DNA from: Buddleja alternifolia
Lineage: Eukaryota > Streptophyta > Magnoliopsida > Lamiales > Scrophulariaceae
Length of the DNA stretch: 64,000 nucleotides
Direction: 5' to 3'
NCBI GenBank assembly: GCA_019426215.1
Contig: CM033408.1
Coordinates: 27,135,953 to 27,199,952 of the forward strand
Shown here piece after piece: positions 9,708 through 22,559 of the stretch; positions within the stretch are counted from its first letter, which is position 1, and each line of letters opens with the position of its first letter. The notes beneath the pieces were generated by a model. It was not told the DNA's origin. It saw only the letters and a program-made list of their open reading frames with translations, and ran no database searches. Position numbers and translations under genes: made by a program.

Positions 9708-11849
9708 GGGATAATTATTGTTTGGGGAATAGGAAGATTTCAAATTGATAAAGACACAACAATTCTTAAGTATCTAGGGAGAAGGGATTTTTGAACTTTA
9801 CAAATTACTAAAATCGTAAATTCAATGCAAAATCATATTTGTGTCACGTCACCTATTTCATTTATTTTTTAAAAAAATTATCCATATTCTTCACTTATTA
9901 ATTTTTTCGTTCATCACAAATTGAAGTTTAACTCTTTTTTTCCTCCTTACAAAGCTACCTAATAGATTTATTAAAAAAAGCAAGTAAGATTGTTTGTTTG
10001 AAACAAATTTACAACACATAAAAATACTTTAAGATAATTGAAAATTACATTAAATAAAGTTTTAAATTTTATTTACAAGTAACAACTTTAAGAAGTTGCA
10101 ATCATGTAACAAGAAATAAGAGATTAAGAAAATATTAAATAGTATACCAAACAATGCAGTTATGATATTTTCAATTACTTCGGAAAATATGTTTGATAAA
10201 CCATATGATACTTCATATTATGACAAAATAATAATTAAAACAATTAGTCATATGATACATCAAATTATCATAAATAATTATCTTTTCATTGATAATATCT
10301 CAATTGAAAGAACCACCTATATGATTTTTTTTTCTAATGAATTCTTTATAAATAACGTCGAAATTTGCATAGCTTTCTATCACATTTATCTGTGAAGATC
10401 ATTTGTATGATCATAGTTGTAATTGCACGCATTGTTCCGTGAAAAATTATTTAGATCAAGGTTATTGATTAAAAAAAATATTACTAAATCAAGGTTGAGT
10501 ATTTTAAATTAAAACCGTTCAAAGGAGATAGTTAAAGGCATTTAATTACATGCTAGAGACAATGAAGTTGTCAAAAAAAGAAAAAGAATATGGCTTGTTG
10601 CACGAATACAAAATCGTTATTTGTAAAGAAAAACTTATATAATATTATTGTTTTAAATTTTTTAGATGTGTCGTACAATTTTTCCCAACTTATATTGCAT
10701 TTATTGTTCAATATGATGGGCCAATTTGTACAAATAAATATAAATAAATATTAATTAGCTATGAAAGAAAATTGGGTGAGTAGATAACTTGTATTTTTTT
10801 AGGAAACATATGAAGTGGGTAGGACAAAATGATTTTGCATTGAATTTATCATTTTAATAATTTGTTTCAAACAAACAATAGAATATTACTTGCATTTTTT
10901 TTTGATAATCTATTTGGTAGCTTTGTAAGAAGAAAAAAAAACTTAAACTTCAATTTCTCATGAACAAAAGATTAATAAGTGAAGAACATGAATAATTCAA
11001 AATAAAAATAAAAATAGGTGACACAAATATGATTTTGCATTGAAGTTACCATTTTGTTAATTTATAAAGTTTAGTAATCCCTTCCCCCTAATTAATTAAG
11101 AATTGTTGTGTATTTATAAATTTGAAATCTTCCTATTCCCTAAACAATAATTTTTCTCAATATTCTATTGTATGTCTGAAACAAATTACAACACTTAAAA
11201 ATATTTTAAGATAATTGAAAATTACATTAAATAAAGTTCTTAATTTTATTTACAAGTAACAACTTTAGAAGTTGCAATCATGTAACAAGAAATAAGCAAT
11301 TAAGAAAATATTAGATAGTATACCAAGCAACGCAATTATAATATTTTAAATGACTTCAGAAAATGATGCTTGATAAACCATATGATACTTCATATTATGA
11401 TAAAATAATAATTAAAAATATTAGCCCTATGATACATCAAATTATCATAAGTAATTATTTTTTCATGGATAGTATCTTAATTGAAAGAACCACCTACATG
11501 AATTTTTTCTAATCAATTCTAAATAATGTCGAAATATGCTTAGTTTTCTATCACATTTATCCTTGACGACTATTTGTATGACCATAGTTGTAATTACGTG
11601 CTTTGTTGCATGAAAAATTATCCAGATCTAGGTTATTAATTAAAAATAATTATTAAATTATGGTTGAGTATATTTAATTAAAACCGTTCAATGTACATAG
11701 TTAAAGGCATTTAATTACAAGGCCATATAGACGATTTAGTTGTTATGAAAAAATATAGTGTCGCATGAATACAAAATCTTTATTTATAAAGAAAAACTTA
11801 TATAATATCATTTTCAGTTATTTTAAATCTTTAGATGTGTTGTACAATT

Positions 11850-13995
11850 TGTTAGAATAGTGCCCTACGAGCCAATCTTAGATAGGCTTTATTTATCTAT
11901 TTCTGTAATAAACAATTTCGTTTTACATTATATTAATAAAATGTATTTCTTCATCTTATGTTTATATTGTTATAACTGTATGATGAAGTCCCTAGAATTC
12001 ACACATAGCTATGAGGCTGGATGTCTCATTGGATGGATATTATAAAACAAGTCTCTAAGGCTGTGATTTCTAAATACTGTCCAAGTCATAGAATTATCAA
12101 GATGGGACATTGATAATTCGGATAGATTTGCGCCTATGATGCACACTCTTAATTGGAGAATTTCTCGTTTTATAGACATTAGTTTAGTTGACACAAATGC
12201 ACATACGTGGGTGCTTGTTGAGAACAAGTTCACTGATTACCCTGACTGAAACTTCCTAAATTGGAATTATTTCTATATATGTCGAATTAGGAGTTTCTTA
12301 ATCACGATAGTGCAAGATTAATTTTTTGACTTGAGTCATCACAGTAATCTTGTATATTGACCCACTGCACTTTGACTCCTGTGCCAGTTCTTTTACAAGG
12401 ACACATATGGACTAGTGATTGGGTGCAGTGGCTCGTATATGGAGGTTGGTGTTGACAACAAAAGATTCATCACTTATCTAGATGACCAAGTGAATTTCCT
12501 ATAATATTCTAAGTGATTTGACTGAGTTAGTCCTTAGCCAAGGCGAGTAAGTAATTAATTAAGAAATGAGTTTTTTGAATTAATTAATCACTAGTCAAAC
12601 ACACTTGAATTATTAAGATTGAATTTGCAAGGATTTCGACCAATAAGATTTCTCGATCCTTAATTCAATTGGGAAATTAGTTGATGGAAGAATCTCACTT
12701 GCATAGAATGTGCGATTGGAAAGGTTCATTTTGAATCGCCTACATCTAGGTCTTCAAGATAAGTAGCTAGAAACTTTTCTTTGATTTATGGGTATCTTAT
12801 ATTTAATGGAGATTAAATAATAAGATGGTTAATTAAAAGTGTTTAATTAATCGGGATAATTTAATTGTTCGAATTAAGTCATAAAGGTTATGAACCCATT
12901 ACTAGTATGTTGGTGAACCTAAAGGGTCACACACAATACTCGGACAAATTCATTTCTTAACTAAGGAAATTTAATTCAAAGTAGTTGAGTTAATATATTA
13001 ATTAATTAAGACTTTTTATTTATTCAATAGTTGGATGAATATTTAACTAAATCCAAAAGATATTTGGTAAAAGTCTAGAAAGAATTTAATTAATTGAAAG
13101 TGACTTTTAATTAATCTAGTATGGTGCATTAATTATTAAAAGGCTATTTTATTAAGCCTTGATCGAAAATTTGGTGGAAGAAAATAACTAAAGGAGTTTA
13201 ATTAATTTTCTTCTAAAAGGAAATAAGATTTCTTGGAGAGAAAGGAAACTAATTAAAATAGAAGAGTTCTATTTAGAAAATTAATTAGTCTTCTATTCCT
13301 ACATGAAAAAACATTAATGTATAAGAGTTCTACATGGAAAAGAATTGCAAGAACCTAATCCTATATATAGGACATGTAGAGAACGAAAATTTGATGATGA
13401 CTTTTGAAGCAAATTTTTTTTGTTCCTCTTGCATAGAAAATCGTTTCTCTCTCTCCTTCATATAGTGTTCTTGAGTTCTTGATTATTCATCAAGATCTTG
13501 AATTCAAGAATTCTTCCAAAATACTTAGAGAAGTAATTTTTGCTTTCACCTTAATCTCATACACTATTCCTTAGAGTTAAAATAAACGTTTATAGATCAA
13601 CCTAGCTAAAGATTGTAAACGAGTGGGTATCCGGGGTGGATCAACTTTAGAGGAGAAACACTTGGGTCTCTGAAGTGAATCAAGAATCCGATCAAAGGCG
13701 TTTTGGTGGAGGAATTCGAAATCTTCATCAAAGGGAAAAACGAAGGAGTTGATTCAAAGAACGAGGAGCAAGCTAGGGAGCTTACGTTAAGGAAGAAGAA
13801 ACTCTTCGATTTTTATGAAAAATCGAATAAGGTAAGATCTTCTTTATTTAAGTTTTAAATAACTAGTATAGAGATGCGCAAGCCTATGATACGTGATAAG
13901 CCCGTAGGATTAATAAACTCGCATGTTTAAATCCTAGAAACTAAAATTTTAATTTTTCGCTGTGCTTAATTGGGCTATATGTATATTTCCCAACA
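11850..13995 (+). repeat. 5' LTR of the 11850-21810 copia element
   Basis: 2146 bp, TG...CA, immediately followed by G and the primer site. The segment near 13365-13375 (CCTATATATAGG, itself palindromic) is a plausible TATA box. The small ORFs inside are shadows of LTR sequence. Confidence 0.95.
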
Positions 13996-13996
13996 G

Positions 13997-14008
13997 TGGT
14001 ATCAGAGC
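13997..14008 (+). other. Primer binding site (initiator tRNA-Met type) of the 11850-21810 copia
   Basis: TGGTATCAGAGC, continuing with CTAAGGC, one base after the LTR end. It has the same primer class as the 5450-9136 element. Confidence 0.92.
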
Positions 14009-15754
14009 CTAAGGCTCGCGCATCGTTATGCAGGATCCATTTAATTTTAATCGATACATGTGATGCACGTTTAAAATTGTTTAAATTCATGAATTTTATT
14101 GATTTGGGGATTTTGATAAAAACTATTTATTTTCAATTTTGTAAAAGTTATTTAAATCTGAAAATTATTTTTGTAATTGGATTACATGTAAAACGGAACG
14201 GGTATGGTGTTTGTGTTTTGAATTGTAACCCATCAAGTGTGCACGTGTGACGTATGGAGATTGATAGAAATATCTTTGGCTGTGTAATTTGGAATTACAT
14301 GTCAGCATTCAATTCATGCATCCAACATACACATAATTATCGTGTTTCAATAGATGGGATTTTTTTCATTGGTAAACCTATCAGCATCATGTAAGAAGAA
14401 TTAGAATAGGATTCTATTTCATTATTTGGTGTGCAGCAGAATGGTTTTGGACCTTTTTTTATTTTATTTTTCGATCAATGCATTAATTGAAGGGTTTGAC
14501 CGAAAGGTGATGATTTGAGGCAGTCGTGTTTTTTATGCGATAGGAGAATAGCTTTGGAATCTATACATGATCGTGTAAAGTAACGAGTCACCGACCCATT
14601 TTCGTGCGTCAAATTTTTCTAAAATTTAATTTTATTTAAAAGGAGTTTTAAATTATTTTATTTTGAAAAAATCAAGTTTTATTGAGAAACCCCGAATTGA
14701 TTTAATTTATGAGAAATATTTTGTAAATTAAGAATTTACATATGCTTTCATGAGTTGATATGCATGATGGAATTTTAAGGCCATTAGGATTGTAAAAGCA
14801 TGTTTACTTTCCGTTTTATTTTATTTTATTCGCCTTGCCGGCATTCGATCCTTGATGACTCTAGATTGGATCGATTTAGATATGACCCAAAGTATCCATA
14901 TTATAACGAATGTATGAGATGCATGCTTTAATGTATGAGATGCATGACTTTATGTATGAGATGCATGATTTTATTAAACACATGATTTTATGTATAAGAT
15001 GCATGTTTGCATAAGATACATGTTTTTAATATTTTGCTTATCTTTTATATTCCTTTCATGTGTTGTTGGGCATGTTTAGGATAGAGACTTAGATAAGATA
15101 ATCGAATCGATGAGTACTAAAATTCCCTTACTTATTTTGATAAGTTTATAAAATCTTAATGATTTTAATTTTAAGTTAATATGGGATAAAATTAAACGGA
15201 GTTTAATATTCCATGCCTACCATAAAAAGTAATAGCATGTCGGTGCTACTTATGTAGATTAGTCGACCATTGCAAGTGAGACTTTCTATAATGAGAAAGT
15301 CGTGATTATTACTAAGCATAGAGATGCACATGAGTAATTTATCCTCTAAGTTGACCATTGCAAGTGGAATTTTTTGGGTGGGTTATTTACATGTAAGTTT
15401 GATGGGTCTAACTTGACATAGGAGTAACATGGGGGTGCATAAAATTGAGGTCCATGTGAAATATGAGGTAAAATAATTGAGGGTTACATAGAGATATAAT
15501 TGGCAAGTGTTGTCTACCTATTTAATTATTATGTATGTGTCCATAAAATTGGGGTATGTAATAATTAAATTGGACTTCAAACTCACTAGGAAAAATTGTT
15601 TTTCTCGAATTCTTTAATGAGGGTTATTGATTTGAATTAAATAGTGGTAGGTAATTTATGATTAAAAGACCTTAAAATCATATCTACACATAATGTATTA
15701 AACATTTTCTTAATCTCCGTTTCGCTTTAATTTGCCGATAACTAGATATCTAAA
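14009..15754 (+). other. Long untranslated leader of the 11850-21810 copia element
   Basis: About 1.7 kb lies between primer site and gag. It is AT-rich, without a convincing ORF. Near 14905-15010 a short unit around ATGTATGAGATGCATG is repeated four to five times in tandem with small changes. Long leaders are typical of large plant copia elements. No second gene is visible. Confidence 0.7.
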
Positions 15755-18700
15755 ATGGCTAAGAACCCGCTTTCTACAATTCTCGACACAAACAAACTCA
15801 CTGGACCTAACGATTCTGATTGGCTTAGAAACCTTAAGATAGTGCTCAACTCTAAGAATAGAGCCTAGGTCTTGACTAATGCACCCCTCTCAACTCTGCC
15901 CGAGGGTGTTGAAGAGGAGAAAATCGAAACCCATAAGAAATGGTTAAACGATGACCTCCAAGCAAGGTGCACGATGTTTGCATCAATGTCAAATGAGTTG
16001 CAAAAGCAACACGAAAATATGGCAAGTGTTGCTGATATTTTCAAACACTTACAAGAGTTGTATGGTGAAAAGTCTAGGAGGGAAAGGTACTTAGTGTCTA
16101 AAGAGCTTTTCAGAGCTCGTATGACTGAGGGGTCAAATGTCCAAGAACATGTGCTTAAGATGATTAGGCTCATTGAGAAGCTTGCAAGTCTTGACATTTT
16201 TCTAGACAATGAACTCTCAGTGGACTTAGTACTTCAATCCTTGCCTATATCATTCGACCAGTTTGTGGTCAACTTTAACATGAACAGTCTGGAGGCGACC
16301 TTGCCTGACTTGTTAAGCATGTTAAAGACTGCAGAAGCCACCATCAAGAAGGATAAGCCAGTCCTACTTGTGAGTTCTGCCTATTCTAAGGCGAAGAAGC
16401 CAAAGAAAGGGAAATGGAAGAGTTCCCAAAAGAACATGAAGCTAAAAGCTAAAGGCGGGGTCAAGAAGGTTAAAGCTGATAAAGAAAAGGGTGAGTGTTA
16501 CTGCGGTAAATCAGGGCATTGGAAAAGGAATTGCAAGGAGTACCTTGCGACCCTAGGTGCGACCAAGGGTATGTTTTATGTTGAAGTTAACTTATTTGTT
16601 AACGATACTTCTTGGGTATTAGATACCAGTTGTGCATCACATCTTTGCAATAATTTGCAGGCGATGACAAGAAGTAGGATGCTAGGAAAGGATGAGATCG
16701 TTCTGAGACTTGGCAATGGAGCAAAAGTTGCTGCCACAGCGATAGGGACGGTTAACCTGGCATTAGGCGACGACATTAGAATAGTTTTAAATAATTGTCT
16801 TTACGTTTCTAGTATAATAAAGAACATTATCTCCATCCCTGTTTTAGATGGAGAGGGTTTTGATTTTTTAATAAAAGATGGAAAGTGTTCCATTATTAAA
16901 AATTGTTCTTTACTTTTTACTAGTACTTTGACGAATTGTTTATACACTGTTCAACCAATTAATTCCGTCTTTCACATTCAACATAGTAACAAAAGGAAAC
17001 AAGATAACTTAAATAGTACACTAATGTGGCATGCTAGACTAGGACATATTTCCAAAGAAAGAATGGACAAATTGGCAAAGGAAGGTGTACTCGATCTTAA
17101 GGAAGAGGAAACCATGCCTACTTGTGAATCTTGTCGTAAAGGAAAAATGACCAAGTCACCATTTGTAGGACAAATGGAACGTGCCATCCCTCCTTTGGAT
17201 TTGATCCACTCGGATGTTTGTGGTCCTTTTAGTATAAGTATTAAAGGAAGGTGTACTTACTTCATTACTTTTACCGATGATTATTCGCGGTACGGATATG
17301 TGTACCTTATGAAACACAAATCTGAAGCTTTTGAAAAGTTCAAAGAGTTTAGGAATGAAGTAGAAAAACAACTAAGTCATAGTATTAAGACACTTCGATC
17401 TGATCGGGTAGGAGAATACTTAAGTGACGAATTCCTTAGTTATCTTAAAGAGAATGGGATTCTCTCTCAGTGGACTCCACCTGGAACACCACAATTGAAT
17501 GGGGTGTCTGAGCGAAGGAATAGGACTTTATTGGATATGGTCCGTTCCATGATGAGTTTCACTGAAGTTCCTCCATCTTTCTGGGGTTATGCCTTAGAAA
17601 CTACGACTTATCTATTAAATAGATTACCTTCCAAATCAGTGCTCAAAACGCCTTATGAGTTATGGCGTGGTAAACCGGCCTCATACAAACATCTTCGAGT
17701 ATGGGGTTGTTCAGCCTATGTGAAAAGGCTAGTGGCAGATAAGTTAGAGTCTAAGTCTAGCTTATGTAAATTTGTGGGGTACCCTAAAGAAACTGCGGGG
17801 TACTACTTCTATGATCCATCGGAACAAAAGGTGCTTGTTTCAAGGAATGCCATCTTCTTAGAGAAGGAGTTTCTATTAGATAGAAAGGGCGAGATCATAG
17901 AACTTGAAGAAGTTCGAGAACCACAAATTATCTCACAAACTTTGAAAACACAAACACAAGAAAACACTGAAATATCTAACACACAACCTCCGAGAAGATC
18001 CGAAAGGATCCGAGGGCCATCTGAGAGGTATGGTCTATTACTAGAAAGTAATAAGGAGGAGCTTCAAGTGGATGAAGATCCAAGAAGCTACAAAAAAGCA
18101 ATATGTGATATTGATTCGGGGAAGTGGCAAAGTGCTATGGAATTTGAAATGGACTCCATGTACTCCAACAAGGTATGGACCTTGGTAGATCCACCAGAGG
18201 GTATAGTACCAATTGGTTGTAAGTGGATCTATAAGAGAAAGCTTGGAGCAAATGGAGAGGTAGTGACCTATAAAGCTAGGCTAGTGGCAAAAGGATACAC
18301 TCAAAGAGAGGGTATCGACTATGATGAAACTTTTTCGCCAGTAGCCATGCTTAAATCCATTAGGATTTTGCTTGCAATATCTGCTCATTATGATTATGAA
18401 ATATGGCAGATGGATGTGAAAACCGCTTTTCTCAATGGAAACATAGAGGAAGAGATTTACATGAAACAACCAGAAGGCTTCATATCTAGTGGGAGTGAGC
18501 AAAAGGTTTGCAAACTCCAAAAGTCCATTTATGGACTAAAGCAAGCACCCCAAGTTGGAACATCTGTTTTGATGAAACTATAAGGATGTATGGTTTTATT
18601 AAAAACGAAGATTAACCATGTGTGTACAAGAAAGTCAGTGGGAGTGCAGTGACATTCTTAGTACTTTATGTTGATGATATTCTACTCATTGAGAATGATG

Positions 18701-19635
18701 TAGGAATGATGCAATCGACTAAAGTATGGTTATCCACCAAATTCTCTATGAAAGACTTAGGAGATGCATCCTACATCTTAGGAATCAAAATTTATAGAGA
18801 TAGATCAAGAAAGATGATAGGATTGTCTCAGTCAATGTACATAGACAAAATGCTAAAGAGGTTTAATATGGAGGAATCAAAGAAAGGATTCCTGCTTATG
18901 AGTCATGGGATCCGGTATTCTCGATCCATGTGTCCTTCGACACCCCAGGAACGAGATAAGATGACTCGCATACCATATACTTCTGCCATAGGAAGTATTA
19001 TGTATGCAATGTTATGTACAAGACCTGATGTGGCTCATGCATTAAGTGTAGTGAGTCGTTTTCAGTCCGACCCAGGTGAGTTGCATTGGGTAGCCGTGAA
19101 AACAATCCTCAAGTACTTGAGAAGGACTAAGGATTTGTTTTTGATATACGGCGGTGGAGAATTGAAACTAGAAGGGTTCACTGACTCTAGTTTCCAATCT
19201 GAGGTCGATGATTTGAAATCAATGTCGGGGTTTGTATTCACCCTCAATGGTGGAGCAGTAAGTTGGAATATTGCGGATTCCACAACCGAGGCTGAATACA
19301 TAGCTGTATCTGATGCAGCAAAGGAAGCTGTTTGGATTAGGAACTTCATCCAAGGGTTGGGTGCAGTCCCTAGCATTGTGGATCCAGTACCTCTATACTG
19401 TGACAATAATAGCGCCATTGCTCAAGCAAAGGAGCCGAGGTCTCATCAAAGATCGAAACACATAGAGAGGCGATACCATCTGATCCGAGAGATTGTTGGT
19501 AGAGGCTACGTACGCGTGGAAAGAGTCGACACAACGGAGAACATAGCAGATTCACTAACTAAGCCCTTGTCTCGTAACGTATTAGAAAGACATCTTGAGA
19601 AGATGAGTCTTAGATACAAAGGAGATTGGCTCTAG
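15755..19635 (+). pseudogene. Copia gag-pol polyprotein, broken by two nonsense codons and one frameshift
   Basis: The start is the ATG at 15755 (MAKNPLSTILDTNKL, a frequent plant copia gag start). TAG at 15866-15868 stops it at codon 38; the same frame then runs open to 18583. Order: gag; zinc knuckle near 16496-16534; protease near 16612 (LDTSCASH); integrase zinc region (HARLGHIS) and core (HSDVCGP, LRSDRVGEY, NGVSERRNRT); RT (KWIYKRKLG, KARLVAKGYTQ, QMDVKTAFLNG). A frameshift near 18550 and TAA at 18613-18615 precede the second frame (18622-19635), which has YVDD, RNase H (FTDSSFQ, STTEAEYIA) and the end ADSLTKPLS. Oddities: the knuckle reads C-Y-C, one residue short of CX2CX4HX4C; the protease DTG is DTS; the integrase GGEY is VGEY; and a few residues are missing before the RNase H TTEAEY motif. 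Confidence 0.93.
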
Positions 19636-19649
19636 TGCAAGTGGGAGAT

Positions 19650-21810
19650 TGTTAGAATACTGCCCTACGAGCCAATCCTAGATAGACTTTCTTTATCTAT
19701 TCTTGTAATAAACAATTTCGTTTTACATTATATTAATAAAAGGCATTTCTTCATCTTATGTTTATATTGTTATAACTGTATGATGAAGTCCCTAGAATTC
19801 ACACATAGCTATGGGGCTTGATGTCTCATTGAATGGATATCATAAAACAAGTCTCTAAGGCTGTGATTTCTAAATACTGTCCAAGTCATAGAATTATCAA
19901 GATGGGACATTGATAATTCGGATAGATTTGCGCCTATGATGCACACTCTTAATTGGAGAATGTCTCGTTTTATAGACATTAGTGTAGTTGACACAAATGC
20001 ACATACGCGGGTGCTTGTTGAGAACAAGTTCACTGATTACCCTGACTGAAACTTCCTAAATTGGAATTATTTCTATATATGTCGAATTAGGAGTTTCTTA
20101 ATTACGATGGTGCAAGATTAATTCTTTGACTTGAGTCATCACAGTAATCTTGTATATTGATGCACTGCACTTTGACTCCTGTGCCAGTTCTTTTACAAGG
20201 ACACATATGGACTGGTGATTGAGTGCAGTGGCTCGTATATGGAGGTTGGTGTTGACAACAAAGGATCCATCACTTATCTAGATGAACAAGTGAATTTCCT
20301 ATAATGTTCTAAGTGATTTGACTGAGTTAATCCTTGGCCAAGGCAAGTAAGTAATTAATTAAGAAATGAGTTTCTTGAATTAATTAATCACTAGTCAAAC
20401 ACACTTGAATTATTAAGATTGAATTTGCAAGGATCTTGACCAATAAGATTCCTCGATCCTTAATTCAATTAGGAAATTAGTTGATGGAAGAATCTCACTT
20501 GCATGGAATGCGCGATTGGAAAGGTTCACTTTGAATCGCCTACATTTAGGTCTTCAAGATAAGTAGCTAGAAACTTTTCTTTGATTTATGAGTATCTTAT
20601 ATTTAATGGAGATTAAATAATAAGATGGTTAATTAAAAGTGTTTAATTAATCGGGACAATTTAATTGTTCGAATTAAGTCATAAAGGTTATGAACCCATT
20701 ACTAGTATGTTGGTGAACCTAAAGGGTCACACACAATACTCGGACAAATCCATTTCTTAACTAAGGAAATTTAATTCAAAGTAGTTGAGTTAATATATTA
20801 ATTACTTAGATTAATTAATTAAGACTTTTTATTTATTCAATAGTTGGATGAATATTTAACTAAATCCAAAAGATGTTTGGTAAAAGTTTAGAAAGCATTT
20901 AATTAATTAGAAGTGACTTTTAATTAATCTAGTATGGTGGATTAATTATTAAAAGGTTATTTTATTAAGCCTTGGTCGAAAATTTGGTGGAAGAAAATAA
21001 CTAAAGGAGTTTAATTAATTTTCTTCTAGAAGGAAATAAGATTTTTTGGAGAGAAAGGAAACTAATTAAAATAGAAGAGTTCTATTTAGAAAATTAATTA
21101 GTCTTCTATTCCTACATGGAAAAGCATTAATGTATAAGAGTTCTACATGAAAAAGAATTGCAAGAACCTAATCCTATATATAGGACGTGTAGAGAACGAA
21201 AATTTGATGATGACTTTTGAAGCAAATTTTTTTTGTTCCTCTTGCATAGAAAATCGTTTCTCTCTCTCCTTCATATAATGTTCTTGAGTTCTTGATTATT
21301 CATCAAGATCTTGAATTCAAGAATTCTTCCAAAATACTTGGAGAAGTAATTTTTGCTTTCACCTTAATCTCATACACTATTCCTTAGAGTTAGAATAAAC
21401 GTTTATAGATCAATCTAGCTAAAGATTATAAACGAGTAGGTATCCGGGGTGTGGATTAACTTTAGAGGAGAAACACTTGGGTCTCTGAAATGAATCAAGA
21501 ATCCGATCAAAGGCATTTTGGTGGAGGAATTCGAAATCTTCATCAAAGGGAAAAACAAAGTAGTTGATTCAAAGAACGAGGAGCAAGCTAGGGAGCTTAC
21601 GTTAAGGAAGAAGAAACTCTTCGATTTTTATGAAAAATCGAATAAGGTAAGATCTTCTTTATTTAAGTTTTAAATAACTAGTGTAGAGATGCGCAAGCTT
21701 ATGATACGTGATAAGCCCGTAGGATTAATAAACTCGCATGTTTAAATCCTAGAAACTAAAATTTTAATTTTCCGTTGTGCTTAGTCGGGCTATATGTATA
21801 TTTCCCAACA
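19650..21810 (+). repeat. 3' LTR of the 11850-21810 copia element
   Basis: 2161 bp. It is preceded by the purine tract AGTGGGAGA at 19640-19648. The length excess over the 5' LTR is mainly a ~13-bp insertion at about 20805-20820 within an ATTAATTAA-rich run. It ends CCCAACA at 21810 and is followed by the target repeat CAATT. Confidence 0.95.
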
Positions 21811-22559
21811 CAATTTTTCCCAACTTATATTGCATTTTTTATTCAATGTGATGGGTCAATTTGCACAAGAAAATTGGATGAGTGGATAATTTGTATTTTT
21901 CTAGGAAACATATGAAGTGAGTAAGACAAAATAATTTTGCATTGAACTTATCATTTGAATAATTTGTATCAAACATACAATAGAATATTATTTGTATTTT
22001 TTGATCAATCTATTAGGTAACTTTATAAGGAAAAAAGAAAGTTAAACTTCATTTGTGATGAACGAAAAATTAATAAGTAAAGAATATGGATAATTACAAA
22101 AAAAATGATGAAATAGGTGACACAAATATAATTTTACATTGAATTTACCATTTTAGTAATTTGTAAAGTTTAGAAATCCCTTCTCTCTATTTAGTTAAGA
22201 ATTGTTATGTCTTTATAAATTTGAAATCTTCCTATTCCCTAAACAATAATTTTCCCTAGAATATTACTTGCATTTTTGATAAATCTATTGGGTAGCTTTG
22301 TAAAGGAGAAAAAAAGTTAAACTTCATTTGTGATGAACGAAAAATTAATAAGTGAATATGGATAATTGAAAAAAAAAGATGAAATAGGTGATACAAATAT
22401 GATTTTGAATTGAATTACAATTTTAGTAATTTGTAAAGTTTAGGAAGCCCTTCTCCCTAATTAGTTAAGAAGTTGTGTCTTTATAAATTTAAAATCTTCA
22501 TATTCCCTAAACATTAATTTTCCCATAATACTTTTGGAGCTCCAAGATCAACTACGCTT

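Larger units (their letters stand above)
11850..21810 (+). mobile_element. Near full-length Ty1/copia element with ~2.15-kb LTRs
   Basis: LTRs run TGTTAGAATA...CCCAACA: 11850-13995 (2146 bp) and 19650-21810 (2161 bp). They differ at roughly 70 sites by eye (~3.3%) plus a few small indels. The target duplication is a perfect CAATT (11845-11849 and 21811-21815). The undisturbed target is readable in the sister core at about 10672-10690 (GTACAATTTTTCCCAAC). The primer site is TGGTATCAGAGC at 13997-14008 and the purine tract AGTGGGAGA lies just before the 3' LTR. LTR length and primer site fit the Angela/Tork side of copia, but this assignment is tentative. The polyprotein carries two nonsense codons and a frameshift, so the element is defective. 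Confidence 0.95.
9708..22524. mobile_element. Compound long-TIR (Mutator-like or fold-back) element complex, split by a copia element
   Basis: The left end (GGGATAATTATTGTTTGGGG, 9708 on) is the inverse complement of sequences ending at 11157, 22256 and 22524 (for example CCTATTCCCTAAACAATAAT then TTTCCC). The inverted arms are about 280-300 bp. Between them is an AT-rich core, present twice in direct order: core 1 at about 10005-10860 and core 2 at about 11178-11849 plus 21811-21960. The order is left arm, core 1, right arm, core 2 (missing the outer left arm), right arm, right arm again. Terminal GGGA and long arms suggest a non-autonomous Mutator-like element. The outer flanks (AATTATCTT and ATAATACTT) are not a convincing 9-bp target duplication. 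No transposase is seen. Confidence 0.65.

Noticed and set aside
15865..16209. 114-codon minus-strand ORF inside the copia gag
   Set aside because: Shadow of the plus-strand gag frame, which has clear family motifs.
9699..22533. 9-bp target repeat for the long-TIR complex
   Set aside because: AATTATCTT and ATAATACTT match at too few positions to be a reliable duplication.
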